Shown piece after piece: positions 43,864-53,156 of a stretch of 64,000 nt of DNA. The notes beneath the pieces are model-generated. The model was not told the origin of the DNA, searched no databases, and saw nothing but the letters and a program-made list of their open reading frames with translations. The DNA is from Acidovorax sp. sic0104 (lineage in GTDB: Bacteria; Pseudomonadota; Gammaproteobacteria; Burkholderiales; Burkholderiaceae_C). Made by a program: the position numbers and the translations under genes. Position 1 is the first letter of the stretch. Each line of letters opens with the position of its first letter. Location of the stretch: contig NZ_JAHUWH010000007.1 of NCBI RefSeq assembly GCF_019219095.1, forward strand, positions 124,001-188,000, given 5' to 3'.

Positions 43864-45014
43864 TGAAATTCCTGGGTGCGATCGCCTCCCTGGTGCTGGG
43901 AGCGGCACTTTCCTTTGGCCCATCCGCGCCTGCCCACGCACAGGGGGAGGCCTTGAACATCGGCTGCAACAGCTACAACCCGCTGGAAACCATGTTCTCC
44001 GACGTTTGCTGGTCGGGCATGTTTCCGATTCGACTCGCGGGCGGGACCTTCATGAGCGGAAAGTCCGGTGTTCCTGCCGACGCCACCCGTAAGGTGGTCT
44101 GCGCGTGCGGAGGGGACATCAAGAAGGGCCAGCTACCGCGCATTGGCTTCACCATCGGCTTTTGGGCGCCCTCCAAGATCATGGACGTTACCCGCAAGCC
44201 CTACTGCATGCCATCGCTGGGCGGGATCGAGATGCCGGTGGCAGGAGTGGATTTCTTGAACTCCGGAGCGAACCGGGGCCGCAACGATAGACAGGAAGCG
44301 TTCGCGAACTGGGTTCTCTACAGCTTCCCCATCGTGTACCTCCTGCGCTTACTCGACGACGGCGCGTGCCCATCGGACGGCTTGACCGACTTCGACCTGA
44401 TCCAGGCGTCGCCCCTCTACCCGAACTGGAATGACGTCCTTGGCCGCTACACGACGTTTATCAACCCCGAGATGCTGCTCTTCGCGAACGCCACTTCGTT
44501 GTTCGCGATGCCCATTGACGCTGCTGCATCCACGGCTGGAAAGCCCATCAACAACATGTTCTGGACTGCCGGGGCGTGGGGACCGGTCTACCCGATCACG
44601 GGCTTCTTCGGGAACGGCGTGGGCAATATGAAAGACAACGTGGGCTTCACCAGCTTGACGGCCGTTCGAGGCCTTTCCCTGATGCACCGCCTGGGCTTCT
44701 TGAACGAAACCATCGGCAATGACAGCCTCTGCGAACGGCAGATGCGGCCGATCATCCGGAAAGACGCCTACCGGTGGCAGCTCCTGGCGCCCTCGCCAGA
44801 GTCGGATGGGCGCCTGCCCGGAGCGCCGCCCCCAGCCGCGACCACTTCGCAAGTTCAGGAGGTGAACCCGCCTTCCCGGTTCAGTACCTGCACCCACCCA
44901 ACAGGATCCAGCACTGCGGCGTGGGGCGTCTGGCGCGATGTGCCGGCGACAGGTGAAGACCACTCGTACCTGATTTTCCAGTGGACCGACTGCTGCTTCG
45001 GCGCAACCCCTTGA
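43863..45014 (+). CDS. traU: TraU, conjugal transfer protein, 383 aa
   Basis: A signal peptide (to about residue 27, PAHA-QGE) precedes the TraU family sequence LNIGCNSYNPLETMFSDVCW, then KVVCACGG and a SIKMD-like WAPSKIMDVTRKPYCMPSLG region. Many cysteines imply disulfide bonds made by Dsb-type helpers encoded on this element. TraU is needed for DNA transfer rather than pilus assembly. The start overlaps the preceding stop by one base. Confidence 0.93.
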   Translation: MKFLGAIASLVLGAALSFGPSAPAHAQGEALNIGCNSYNPLETMFSDVCWSGMFPIRLAGGTFMSGKSGVPADATRKVVCACGGDIKKGQLPRIGFTIGFWAPSKIMDVTRKPYCMPSLGGIEMPVAGVDFLNSGANRGRNDRQEAFANWVLYSFPIVYLLRLLDDGACPSDGLTDFDLIQASPLYPNWNDVLGRYTTFINPEMLLFANATSLFAMPIDAAASTAGKPINNMFWTAGAWGPVYPITGFFGNGVGNMKDNVGFTSLTAVRGLSLMHRLGFLNETIGNDSLCERQMRPIIRKDAYRWQLLAPSPESDGRLPGAPPPAATTSQVQEVNPPSRFSTCTHPTGSSTAAWGVWRDVPATGEDHSYLIFQWTDCCFGATP

Positions 45015-45025
45015 GAGCGAAGTAA

Positions 45026-48000
45026 ATGGATACCGGAATCTCCAAACCGATGCGCTTCGGCGCTGGCTTGATGCTGGGCTGGGCCGCGTGGGTCATGCCG
45101 GCGATGTGGTCGATGGCCTATGCCCAGGCGCTGCCGAACCAAGAGCCCACGACCGCGCAAATCGAGGCGGCCACGTCGCGTGGCAAGGAATTTGGGACAG
45201 ATGACCAGGCCACAAGCGACACCTTGATCAACAAGCGCGCGGCCAAGATTCTGAGCGGCAGCTATCAGGGTACCGGTCAGCTGCGCACGCCGAACCTCAC
45301 GGAGGATGCAACGCCCGTGCGCGCCCCTAAGGTCGTCGCGGACCCCAACGAGCAGGCAAATGCCGAGCGGCAGGCCGCTCGCGTGAAGCCGCGCACCCAG
45401 CAGGAGATGGTGAGCGGCGCCCAGTCGGGCTCGGGTATCGGTGTGTCCGTCTACGGGCAGATGGATGCCGGCAACAAGACGCTGGTCACAAACCAGGTGG
45501 AGCCGGGGGTGACCCAAACGACCACCAATCGGGTGAACCTGAATGAAGTGGTCTCCGGTTTCTCTAGCAGCGAGGTCAACCGCCTGAACCAGATGGGAGG
45601 AGAGATCTACGCGAATCCCGAGAAGGCCAAATCACTTGCGGAGCAGAACAAGCGCAACCTGCGCCGTGATGGGTGCCGGCGCACCCAGTTCATGCCGGTG
45701 ACGATCCAGAACATCGACCGCGCTCCAGCCTCGGCGGACCACCGAATTCTGAAGGTTGAGTTCTTCGATCTGGTGAAAGAGCCCATCCCCGGTACCAATC
45801 CCGTCGAGTACCAGATCATCACTAAGCCGAGCACATACAAGCGCGGCCAAGTCAAGATGGGCGTGGCCACTCTGGGCGCGTCGGCCACAACCTGGTGGGA
45901 CAAGGTTGATGAGACCTTTGCGATTCGGTACACCTACACGCCGTACTCCAACCCTAAGAACCGCAACTTCTTCACATACAACCACTCGTGGGCTATGTCG
46001 AACGGCGCGGGCGGGTTTCAGCGCATTCACAACCAGGGGCTCGTGAGCTATGGCTCTCCTTCAGATGGCTGGACACCCGTGCTGGGCTACACGCTTCCGT
46101 ACGGGGCCTCGGCACTGTACATGTCGGCTGACCTGTACCAGACCGAGGTGAACTACCACGAGGTGCCCGATGGTGTGCCCTGTCCTGAGGACCCACCGCA
46201 GTCCTGCGAGGTGCCAGCGACCGATGGAACGATGATCCGTTGGTGCCCCGGCTCCTTCGGATCGAACATCGCTCTCATGTATGACGACCAAGCGAATCCC
46301 AACGATCGTCGCTATGGGAAGTCGATCAATGACACGCTGGCAGTGAACGCATCGCGCAAGGATTACGCGTCGGACACGGGAGTGACGTCGGGCGTAATCC
46401 GTGGGCTCAATGCCACCAGCAGCGAGAAGGCGAAGGAGCTGATTGGCAGTTGCCGGCGTGATGCGATATCGCGCATCGAGGTGAACCAAGGCAAGCCCTA
46501 CGGTATCCCCGACATCAACACGTGCTCCGAGACACTCATCAACCCATATCCCCAGGGCTGCAAGAACATCCAGCGGTCATTCGGTCTGGCCTATGTGGGC
46601 GAGCACAACTTTGCGACTGTTCGCGCCTTCATGAAGATCAAGGTGCCGATCATCGACCCGCAGACTGGAAAGCAGATCCAGGACACGGATGGCAACCCAT
46701 TGTTCACCTACCGCAAGGACCCGGCGAATGTCGCGGGCCCTATCCGGACGGACTTCACGATCATGGGGGGCGCGACATGCCCAGGCGGGAACTGCTCGAC
46801 CGAGATCCCTGACGATCCCAAGGGTGGGAGTGAGGGCTACTACGTCGAATACACGCACACCCCAATGGGTGGTGACCCGAAAACTTACGCCTTCGACCGT
46901 GTGTACGTGCAGGACGGCGGCTCTGGCACCTTCACCCACTACGGTGAGCCATCGGCCAACTGGTTGCCCAGTGGGTCCGCCTCGGGCAATGGGTCCCTGC
47001 ACCAGGTCAGGCTGATGGCCAAGGCCTACAACGTGCCGATCAACACTTTCGCCGGTTGCGAAAAGTACATGCAGTTCGTGGCGGATGGATTCTGCAAAGG
47101 CGGCAAGCTCACCTGCGTGGCGACCTCTGCCACGCGCACGGTAGGTGGTGTGACCTTCGGACCAGGCCTGCCCAACAGTGGGATCGTGAGTCTCCTAAAG
47201 AAATGGGGCACGGACTCGACCGCAGTGTTCCCAGACTATGAGGGTGGCAACAGCGCAGACCCTACGCCCACCGGAGCGGGTCTAACCATGCTCGACGACA
47301 AGATGTGCTGGGAAGCCCAGGGCGAGTCGTTCACGAGTTGCGCGACCATGGACGACGGGGGGCGCCTCAAGCGCTTCTTCAAGGGACAGGAGGAGTGGGG
47401 CACTGACTGCAACATTGCAACGGACCCGAAAGGAACGCCGCTTGAGTCATCGGGGATGTGCAAGCGCGTGCCGGCGCTGGACAGCTGCGATACCCGGTTT
47501 GAGGGACTGTATACCGGTCAGTGCTACAACCCAACACTGGCATACGACTGCGGCGAGACCAAGCAGTCCAATCTGCCTGTTGTTGTGGAGGAGCTGGGCG
47601 ACTCCTGCTCGGGCGCTATGCGCTGCTTGGGCACCGAGTGCCACAGGCCAAACCTTGCTGGCTCTCATGGAGGCGAGTTTGCGCAGGCCGCCAGTGGGAT
47701 GGAAGCCCTCAACTTCATGATCTCGGAGATGGTGTGCGCAGAGACCGGCGCAGCGCCCACGAGCGTAGACCAGGCGTGCACGCCCATAGTGTTTGGCGGC
47801 AAGCCCATGTACTGCAAGATCCCGATCGGCAACCAGATCGGCTTGACTCCTAACTGCTGCAAAGAGGCGAAGGATGGCGCTGGCGGGGCTCCGTCTTGGA
47901 TCGACTACCTGAAGGCTACTTACGCGCTCTACAAGATCACCCGGAATGAGACCTTCCAGAGCTTCATGTCGAACTACGACGCCTACAACCAGTCGGCGGA

Positions 48001-49018
48001 GTACCTCGGTGAGATCGCCAAGCCAGTGGAGAACATGCTGGAGAGTGCATCGGGCTTCATTACCGACAAGGTGGTGACACCTTTCCGGGCCGGTTTTGAC
48101 AACTTGTTCGGCAGGTTCGGCAGTGGCGGTGCAGTCGGCAGTACACCAGCCGCCGTGGCGGTGGATGCGCCTGTCAAGGCGGCCTCAATCTCCGGCATCG
48201 TTGACGCCTTCAAACAGACTTTGATGAAGTCGGCGAGCGAGGTCCTGAAGCAGATTGGGGGGGAGATGGGGGGCAAAGAGCTGTCGGCGATGTTCTTTAC
48301 TGAAAACGTAATGGCTGACGGCACAACTCGATACGCGCAGTCCGCGCTGCTGGAAAACATCGCAATGGCTTTCCAGATCTATTCCATTCTGCGACTCATC
48401 GGCCACATCATCTTTGCCTGTAAGCAGGAGGAGTATGAGTGGGGGATGAACGAGAAATGGAAGCTGTGCACGTTCGTGGATTCCTGCTGTGCAAAGAAGG
48501 TGCCAATCCTCGGCTGCGTTGAGAAGCGCCAGCTCTATTGCTGCTACAAGTCAATCGTTGCCCGAATCATGTCCGAGCAGATCATCAAGAAGAATCTGGC
48601 GGGCAACCGTCCCAGGGGATACCGATCCGGTCCTGGCGGAGAGTCACTGGGGCAGTGCAACATCAATTGCGGCGGCTTTACGCCATTCGAGCTGGCGGCG
48701 GTGGACTGGTCCCAGGTTGACCTGACGGAGTGGACTGACACCCTGGTGGAAAGCGGCTTGCTCAATACCGCTGACCCTCGCACCAACTTCGGCGTTTCGA
48801 AAAATAAGATCGAAGCGACGATGACCGTGGGCCGTGCCAAGGACGAAGAGGGAGTTTTTGACCAGCGAGCCGGAGCGATTAAAACGGCCGAAGGCTGGAT
48901 TCAAAACACTAACAAGATTACTGATTTTGCTGAGGCCGTCCGTGAGGATGGAGTTGAGCACTGTTATGTGGATAACAAAAAAATGCCGTTTACATATCCA
49001 GGGTGTATTAAGAAATAA
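45026..49018 (+). CDS. traN: TraN, mating-pair stabilisation protein, 1330 aa
   Basis: A signal peptide ends near residue 34 (SMAYA-QA). The protein is very cysteine-rich, for example PCPEDPPQSCEVPATDG, TCPGGNCSTEIP and the C-terminal CTFVDSCCAKKVPILGCVEK followed by RQLYCCYKS. The C-terminal block is the most TraN-like part. F TraN is about 600 aa, so this version is more than twice that length. The extra central region (about residues 250-750) is where receptor specificity would be expected. It sits in the outer membrane and contacts the recipient. A long gap follows its stop. Confidence 0.9.
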   Translation: MDTGISKPMRFGAGLMLGWAAWVMPAMWSMAYAQALPNQEPTTAQIEAATSRGKEFGTDDQATSDTLINKRAAKILSGSYQGTGQLRTPNLTEDATPVRAPKVVADPNEQANAERQAARVKPRTQQEMVSGAQSGSGIGVSVYGQMDAGNKTLVTNQVEPGVTQTTTNRVNLNEVVSGFSSSEVNRLNQMGGEIYANPEKAKSLAEQNKRNLRRDGCRRTQFMPVTIQNIDRAPASADHRILKVEFFDLVKEPIPGTNPVEYQIITKPSTYKRGQVKMGVATLGASATTWWDKVDETFAIRYTYTPYSNPKNRNFFTYNHSWAMSNGAGGFQRIHNQGLVSYGSPSDGWTPVLGYTLPYGASALYMSADLYQTEVNYHEVPDGVPCPEDPPQSCEVPATDGTMIRWCPGSFGSNIALMYDDQANPNDRRYGKSINDTLAVNASRKDYASDTGVTSGVIRGLNATSSEKAKELIGSCRRDAISRIEVNQGKPYGIPDINTCSETLINPYPQGCKNIQRSFGLAYVGEHNFATVRAFMKIKVPIIDPQTGKQIQDTDGNPLFTYRKDPANVAGPIRTDFTIMGGATCPGGNCSTEIPDDPKGGSEGYYVEYTHTPMGGDPKTYAFDRVYVQDGGSGTFTHYGEPSANWLPSGSASGNGSLHQVRLMAKAYNVPINTFAGCEKYMQFVADGFCKGGKLTCVATSATRTVGGVTFGPGLPNSGIVSLLKKWGTDSTAVFPDYEGGNSADPTPTGAGLTMLDDKMCWEAQGESFTSCATMDDGGRLKRFFKGQEEWGTDCNIATDPKGTPLESSGMCKRVPALDSCDTRFEGLYTGQCYNPTLAYDCGETKQSNLPVVVEELGDSCSGAMRCLGTECHRPNLAGSHGGEFAQAASGMEALNFMISEMVCAETGAAPTSVDQACTPIVFGGKPMYCKIPIGNQIGLTPNCCKEAKDGAGGAPSWIDYLKATYALYKITRNETFQSFMSNYDAYNQSAEYLGEIAKPVENMLESASGFITDKVVTPFRAGFDNLFGRFGSGGAVGSTPAAVAVDAPVKAASISGIVDAFKQTLMKSASEVLKQIGGEMGGKELSAMFFTENVMADGTTRYAQSALLENIAMAFQIYSILRLIGHIIFACKQEEYEWGMNEKWKLCTFVDSCCAKKVPILGCVEKRQLYCCYKSIVARIMSEQIIKKNLAGNRPRGYRSGPGGESLGQCNINCGGFTPFELAAVDWSQVDLTEWTDTLVESGLLNTADPRTNFGVSKNKIEATMTVGRAKDEEGVFDQRAGAIKTAEGWIQNTNKITDFAEAVREDGVEHCYVDNKKMPFTYPGCIKK

Positions 49019-49369
49019 TCCGAATATGTTATTGATTATGGCGTGACTTAATGGTGTTATAACATAATCTGGAGTCACAGTAAATGATGTTCGCGTTTCG
49101 GACTCTCTGACGAAACCGTGCGTTCGAGGGGATATACGATAGGTCTGGGAGGGGAGGCAAGCTCAGTAGCCGCCTCCCTTTTCGCGCGCTTCGTTGAAAC
49201 GGGGCTGGATCGGTCGTCTATCAGGAGGGAAATTCCAGGCCAACTTCTTAGGATCAAAGGGATGCGAATCAGGTGATCGCAGCCCATTCGGCGAGTGGGG
49301 AGGCACCACCTCCCAGTTTTGCAGGGGCTGTCAGATCAATGTGAAACCCACATTTCTAGACGGGCCCAA
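49019..49369. other. 351-bp gap after traN
   Basis: The first 70 bases are AT-rich and contain the perfect palindrome TGTTATAACA (49055-49064), a possible promoter or operator element. GGAG (49071-49074) precedes an 8-codon reading frame starting MMFAFRTL at 49084, too short to call. The remainder is GC-richer and I see no convincing gene. A new transcript for the traF-traH-traG block probably starts here. Confidence 0.4.
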
Positions 49370-49669
49370 GTGCAAGAGGAAGGCAAATATTTACTGGCGA
49401 TAGTGACGGCCCTGGCGGTTGCTGCTTTGGGCATCCTCGCGGTTGCCGCGAGGAACGAAACACGAGACCGCCCGAGGGCAAAGCACCTTCCCAAGGCCGA
49501 TTCATCTGGGCGCGCAGCAACTTCCCGCGCCAAAGGCCGTCCAGCAGCTACTGGCCAGATGGAGGGCGGCGCTGAGGAGGTGATTCAGAGCCGCATGCTC
49601 ATCCCGCCCCCAGACGAGCCGCGTATCGAGGCCGTGGCCCCCAAGAACGATCGCGGGAGGATCTTCTGA
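49370..49669 (+). CDS. Small membrane-anchored hypothetical protein, 99 aa
   Basis: The frame opens at 49295. The GTG at 49370 gives a protein with an N-terminal hydrophobic anchor (YLLAIVTALAVAALGILAVA, about residues 7-26). A charged, Pro/Ala-rich tail follows and ends PKNDRGRIF. There is no clear ribosome-binding site, so the start is uncertain. Its stop overlaps the next start (TGATGA region), which supports it being translated. It could be a signal-anchored partner of the transfer channel; no family is recognised. Confidence 0.45.
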   Translation: MQEEGKYLLAIVTALAVAALGILAVAARNETRDRPRAKHLPKADSSGRAATSRAKGRPAATGQMEGGAEEVIQSRMLIPPPDEPRIEAVAPKNDRGRIF

Positions 49670-50667
49670 TGAGGCGACTCTTTGCCGTGGCGCTCCTGGG
49701 GACAGCCTTGCAAAGCCTGGCGGCCGGTGCGCCCGCCGCCGCAAGCGCGCAATCTTCCGAGTCGGTAGATCCTGTCGTTCAAGCGATCCGCGAGTCCGCG
49801 CAGGACAACTCCCGCCTTTCCTCCTGTGTTGCGCTCGCGAACGCCAACAAGCAGGCCTCGACGCCGCAAGCAATCGCGACACGCCGCAAGGCCATCGAGC
49901 AGGTGAGCGCGCGCCTCAAACGGAATGAACCCGCCATGCTTCGGGCGCGCGCTGATGCAGCCCGCAAGGGGCTGTATGGATTCAAGCAGGACCCCGACAC
50001 GGCGCTGCGCCTATACGAGCGAGCAAAGATCCCTGACGCGGGGCTCAACGCGGCCTTGATCCTATTCAAGGCTGCACGAGACCCCATGGACCCCGAGACC
50101 GGCAAGCGGATCATCGACGTGCTCAACCGCAGCGGCGCGGCTTTGCCGAACTCCCGAGGCTCCACAGGTTCGCAGGCGCACTACATGGCAGGCCTGGTAC
50201 ACGAGTCCGGCGCTGCTGGCTCTGCGGAGCCAAAGAAGGCCTTCGAACACTATCGGGCGTCTGCTCGGAACGGGTATGTACCCGGGGCCTTTCACTACCT
50301 GCGCCTGCTCTCCCAAACACTGGAAAAGCTCCCGGAGAGCGAGCGCTCGGTGGTCCTTCAGGAGATGCGAATGATGATGAACCGCTGGCGCTGGCAGTCG
50401 GCCGACATCATGCTTCTCAACGGTGACATGTACGCCGGCAAGTGGATTCCCGACGACGAGGGGTTCCTGGCGCAGTATCACTGGCGGATGGCTCAACGCA
50501 TGGGCGGCCCGAAGGAGGTTCGCGACTTCGACGATGCGCTGAAGACGCGGCTGAAGAAGCTCTCCCCCGAGAAAGAAAAACGGCTTGATGAGGCCGTGGA
50601 GTCCGGTATACGCAACGTCATGCCGGTGAAACACGAACTGGAGTTTGCCGACCTATGCGCCGAATGA
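49669..50667 (+). CDS. Exported Sel1-repeat-like protein, 332 aa
   Basis: A signal peptide (MRRLFAVALLGTALQSLAAG) leads into an all-helical protein. Around residues 160-210 the sequence AHYMAGLVHESGAAGSAEPK followed by KAFEHYRASARNGYVPGAFH is a Sel1-type repeat (A....LG.....G...D...A...Y..AA..G). Sel1 proteins act as scaffolds in envelope processes. It lies between traN and traF and overlaps the traF start by 13 bp, so it belongs to the transfer operon. A second Sel1 protein is encoded at 57377-58267. Confidence 0.7.
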   Translation: MRRLFAVALLGTALQSLAAGAPAAASAQSSESVDPVVQAIRESAQDNSRLSSCVALANANKQASTPQAIATRRKAIEQVSARLKRNEPAMLRARADAARKGLYGFKQDPDTALRLYERAKIPDAGLNAALILFKAARDPMDPETGKRIIDVLNRSGAALPNSRGSTGSQAHYMAGLVHESGAAGSAEPKKAFEHYRASARNGYVPGAFHYLRLLSQTLEKLPESERSVVLQEMRMMMNRWRWQSADIMLLNGDMYAGKWIPDDEGFLAQYHWRMAQRMGGPKEVRDFDDALKTRLKKLSPEKEKRLDEAVESGIRNVMPVKHELEFADLCAE

Positions 50668-51632
50668 CTAGCTATGTCTTAACTCGCGGCATCGCTGTGA
50701 TAGCCCTGGCAATTTTGGGGCTCATCCTGGTGTCGCCCGCCTTTGCGGTGGACACGTTCATCAAGGATAAGGAAGAGGGCTGGTTCTGGTACCAGCGCGA
50801 GCCGGAGCCACCGGAGCCCAAACCTGTGCCGAAGCGGGTAGTTCCCCCTCCTGCCGCGCCAACTCCGCCTAAGAAGGCGGAGCCGCCGAAGCCGAGCGCG
50901 CTTTCGGTGGAGTGGTTCCAAAAGGAGTACCCGCAGATCCTGAACGCCGCGATAGACGATCCCACCGCCGAGAACGTGCAGAAGTATCGCTACGCCACTC
51001 GCGTCATGCTGGACAAGGCCAGCAACTTCACCCATGTCTTTCAGCGCCAGTCGTTGCTGGACCCGCTGCTGGACGAGTCGATTCGCACGCCGTTCTCCAG
51101 CGCGGCTCGTGGGAGCTTCCAGGCCCTCACTGACAGGGAGCGGACCGAGGCGGTAAACAGCATCAACAAGGCGGCGGGTCTTTGGGTCTTCCTGGATGAC
51201 AAGTGCCCCTTCTGTGCGCTTCAGTACCCCCTTGTATCCCGCACCGCAAAGGAGCGTGGGTTCATGGTCACCTACATCACCCCTGATGGAAAGCGCCCAT
51301 CCTGGATGTCCCCCCGGGATGAGTTGCTGGCGGATAGCGGGCAGTCCAAGTACCTGCGCATAGGGGTTCGGCCTGCCGTGGCGCTGGTTATTCCGCCAGC
51401 AAAGATCACAGTGCTTACGCAAGGCATGTTGTCGCAAGACTTGCTGGAGGAGCGCATTCTCCATGCGGGTGACGAGGCGGGCCTGTTGTCCGCAGATCTG
51501 CGGAAGAAGGCATTCCCGAACGAGCGTGGGCTCCTGACCCCGGACGACATCAAGGAAATTGGCATGGACCTGGATAGCAACCCCAACGGACTGACCACCA
51601 ACGTGCAGCAGCGAATCGAAAAGAGGTTTTGA
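50655..51632 (+). CDS. traF: TraF, thioredoxin-like pilus assembly protein, 325 aa
   Basis: A signal peptide or anchor (about residues 8-30) is followed by a Pro/Lys-rich stretch (EPPEPKPVPKRVVPPPAAP). The C-terminal thioredoxin-like domain has DDKCPFCALQYPLVSRTAKE, whose CPFC active-site cysteines are near residues 184 and 187. Unlike F TraF, which has lost its cysteines, this protein keeps a redox-active CXXC and so could form or isomerise disulfides in TraU, TraN and TraH. It overlaps the upstream gene by 13 bp. Confidence 0.9.
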   Translation: MRRMTSYVLTRGIAVIALAILGLILVSPAFAVDTFIKDKEEGWFWYQREPEPPEPKPVPKRVVPPPAAPTPPKKAEPPKPSALSVEWFQKEYPQILNAAIDDPTAENVQKYRYATRVMLDKASNFTHVFQRQSLLDPLLDESIRTPFSSAARGSFQALTDRERTEAVNSINKAAGLWVFLDDKCPFCALQYPLVSRTAKERGFMVTYITPDGKRPSWMSPRDELLADSGQSKYLRIGVRPAVALVIPPAKITVLTQGMLSQDLLEERILHAGDEAGLLSADLRKKAFPNERGLLTPDDIKEIGMDLDSNPNGLTTNVQQRIEKRF

Positions 51633-51635
51633 GTG

Positions 51636-53141
51636 ATGACTAAGAACAACCCAACGAAGCGTCTGTGGCTGCGCTTCAACGCCTTGGCCTTGGCAACGGC
51701 CGTCACCTTTACAGCGATTCCATCCACGAGCCATGCGGGGTTGAAAGAGGCTATGAACCAGATGTTCGTCTCCGCATCGACCAATCCCCAAATGATTGAC
51801 ACTCAGCGTCTCAAGGGCGTCTATGGTGGGTCCATGGCGCTTCGCCCCGTGGGGCGTGGCATCAACATCGTCCAGTTCGCGCCACCGCGCATCGATGCCG
51901 GGTGCGGTGGTATCGACATCTTCTTCGGTAGCTTCTCATTCATCAATGGGGCTCAGTTCGAACAACTGGTTCGCTCAATCGCCGCAAACGCCGTAGGCTT
52001 CGCCATCAAGTCAGCAATCAACGGAATGTGCAGCCCTTGTGGAGCGATCCTGCAGGAGTTGGAGGCGGCCATCCGTGAGTTGAATGCAATGGCCAAGAAC
52101 ACATGTGCTATCGCACACGCGATGTTCGACTCGGGCGCGGCCGACAAGCTCATGGAGCGTGCCACCCGCATCGGCGAGAACCTGAAGTCTGCAACCAATC
52201 GGGTATCGGATTCGCTCGCCGCGACCAACCAGTCACAAACCGAAAAGCCCTCCAAAACAGCTCAAGGGGGAAGCGAAACCACCAAGAACAACAACCCGAT
52301 GTACGGGAATCTGGTCTATCGGGCGGCCAAAGAGACCTTGAACAGTGGCTCGAATACTCTGCGGTCATTCCTCAGTGAAACCGAGGCCCTTGAAATCATT
52401 ATTGGCTTGTTTGGTACGGTCGTCGTCACCCCAACCCCCACCGCTGGCAGCACCTGTGATTCCGGCGCGTCTGCTGAGCGATGCGACCAGCCACCAGTTC
52501 CCTATGAGCCTTCAATTGCAGAGTGGGCCCAACTCTTCGATCCGGAGAAGTTCTCGGAGAACGGAGTAGCCGTGTGGAAGTGCGCCGAGTCCGACTGCAC
52601 AAAGATGGTGAACGGGAACATTTCGCTTGCGAGCTGGGGCGGCGTGCAAAAGATCATCAACATGGGCATGTTCGGTGTGGAGAACCCAGCGGCTGTTTCC
52701 AGCTCCAGCTACTCCCCATCTTCGATCGTCGGATCGTTTGTCCATAAAACGCCTCTCACGAACTCCAGCATCGACCCCAAAGCGAAGATGTTGCTTTCGG
52801 TCGTTCCGCTGCCAATCCTGAACGCGATGATGGAAGTGCAGCACATTAAGGGCGGCCCTGAGCTGCTCGGCTTGCACATCGCAAGCATGCTGCCTCCCTA
52901 CTTTGAGTTCGTCCTTGCAACGGAGCTGCTCACGATCGGGAACAACGTGTTTTCGGGGCAGAGCAAGACCAGTCCGCCTGCAGGCTATCGCGAGAACCTG
53001 CAGCTCAAGGCGAAGACGCTCAAGCGTCCAGGTGCGGCGGAACTGGCAGACATGATGAACAAGTCCATCGATTCGGTTCGTAATTTGCGTGCGCTCAGCG
53101 GCTCGAACTTGCAGACGGCCGGCACGTCCGGCAAGAAGTGA
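51636..53141 (+). CDS. traH: TraH, conjugal transfer protein, 501 aa
   Basis: A GTG at 51633 is directly followed by the ATG at 51636; the latter is taken as the start. A signal peptide precedes GLKEAMNQMFVSASTNPQMI. The family signature is clear: GCGGIDIFFGSFSFINGAQF, then AVGFAIKSAINGMCSPCGAI with its CxxC. TraH is a periplasmic/outer-membrane pilus assembly protein acting with TraF and TraW. It follows traF directly and precedes traG by 15 bp. Confidence 0.93.
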   Translation: MTKNNPTKRLWLRFNALALATAVTFTAIPSTSHAGLKEAMNQMFVSASTNPQMIDTQRLKGVYGGSMALRPVGRGINIVQFAPPRIDAGCGGIDIFFGSFSFINGAQFEQLVRSIAANAVGFAIKSAINGMCSPCGAILQELEAAIRELNAMAKNTCAIAHAMFDSGAADKLMERATRIGENLKSATNRVSDSLAATNQSQTEKPSKTAQGGSETTKNNNPMYGNLVYRAAKETLNSGSNTLRSFLSETEALEIIIGLFGTVVVTPTPTAGSTCDSGASAERCDQPPVPYEPSIAEWAQLFDPEKFSENGVAVWKCAESDCTKMVNGNISLASWGGVQKIINMGMFGVENPAAVSSSSYSPSSIVGSFVHKTPLTNSSIDPKAKMLLSVVPLPILNAMMEVQHIKGGPELLGLHIASMLPPYFEFVLATELLTIGNNVFSGQSKTSPPAGYRENLQLKAKTLKRPGAAELADMMNKSIDSVRNLRALSGSNLQTAGTSGKK

Positions 53142-53156
53142 TAGGGCCCTCCAAAA

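Noticed and set aside
42643-43941. 432-codon minus-strand reading frame
   Set aside because: It is antisense to the TrbC-TraW fusion, His/Arg-rich and without any domain pattern, as expected from a GC-rich shadow frame.
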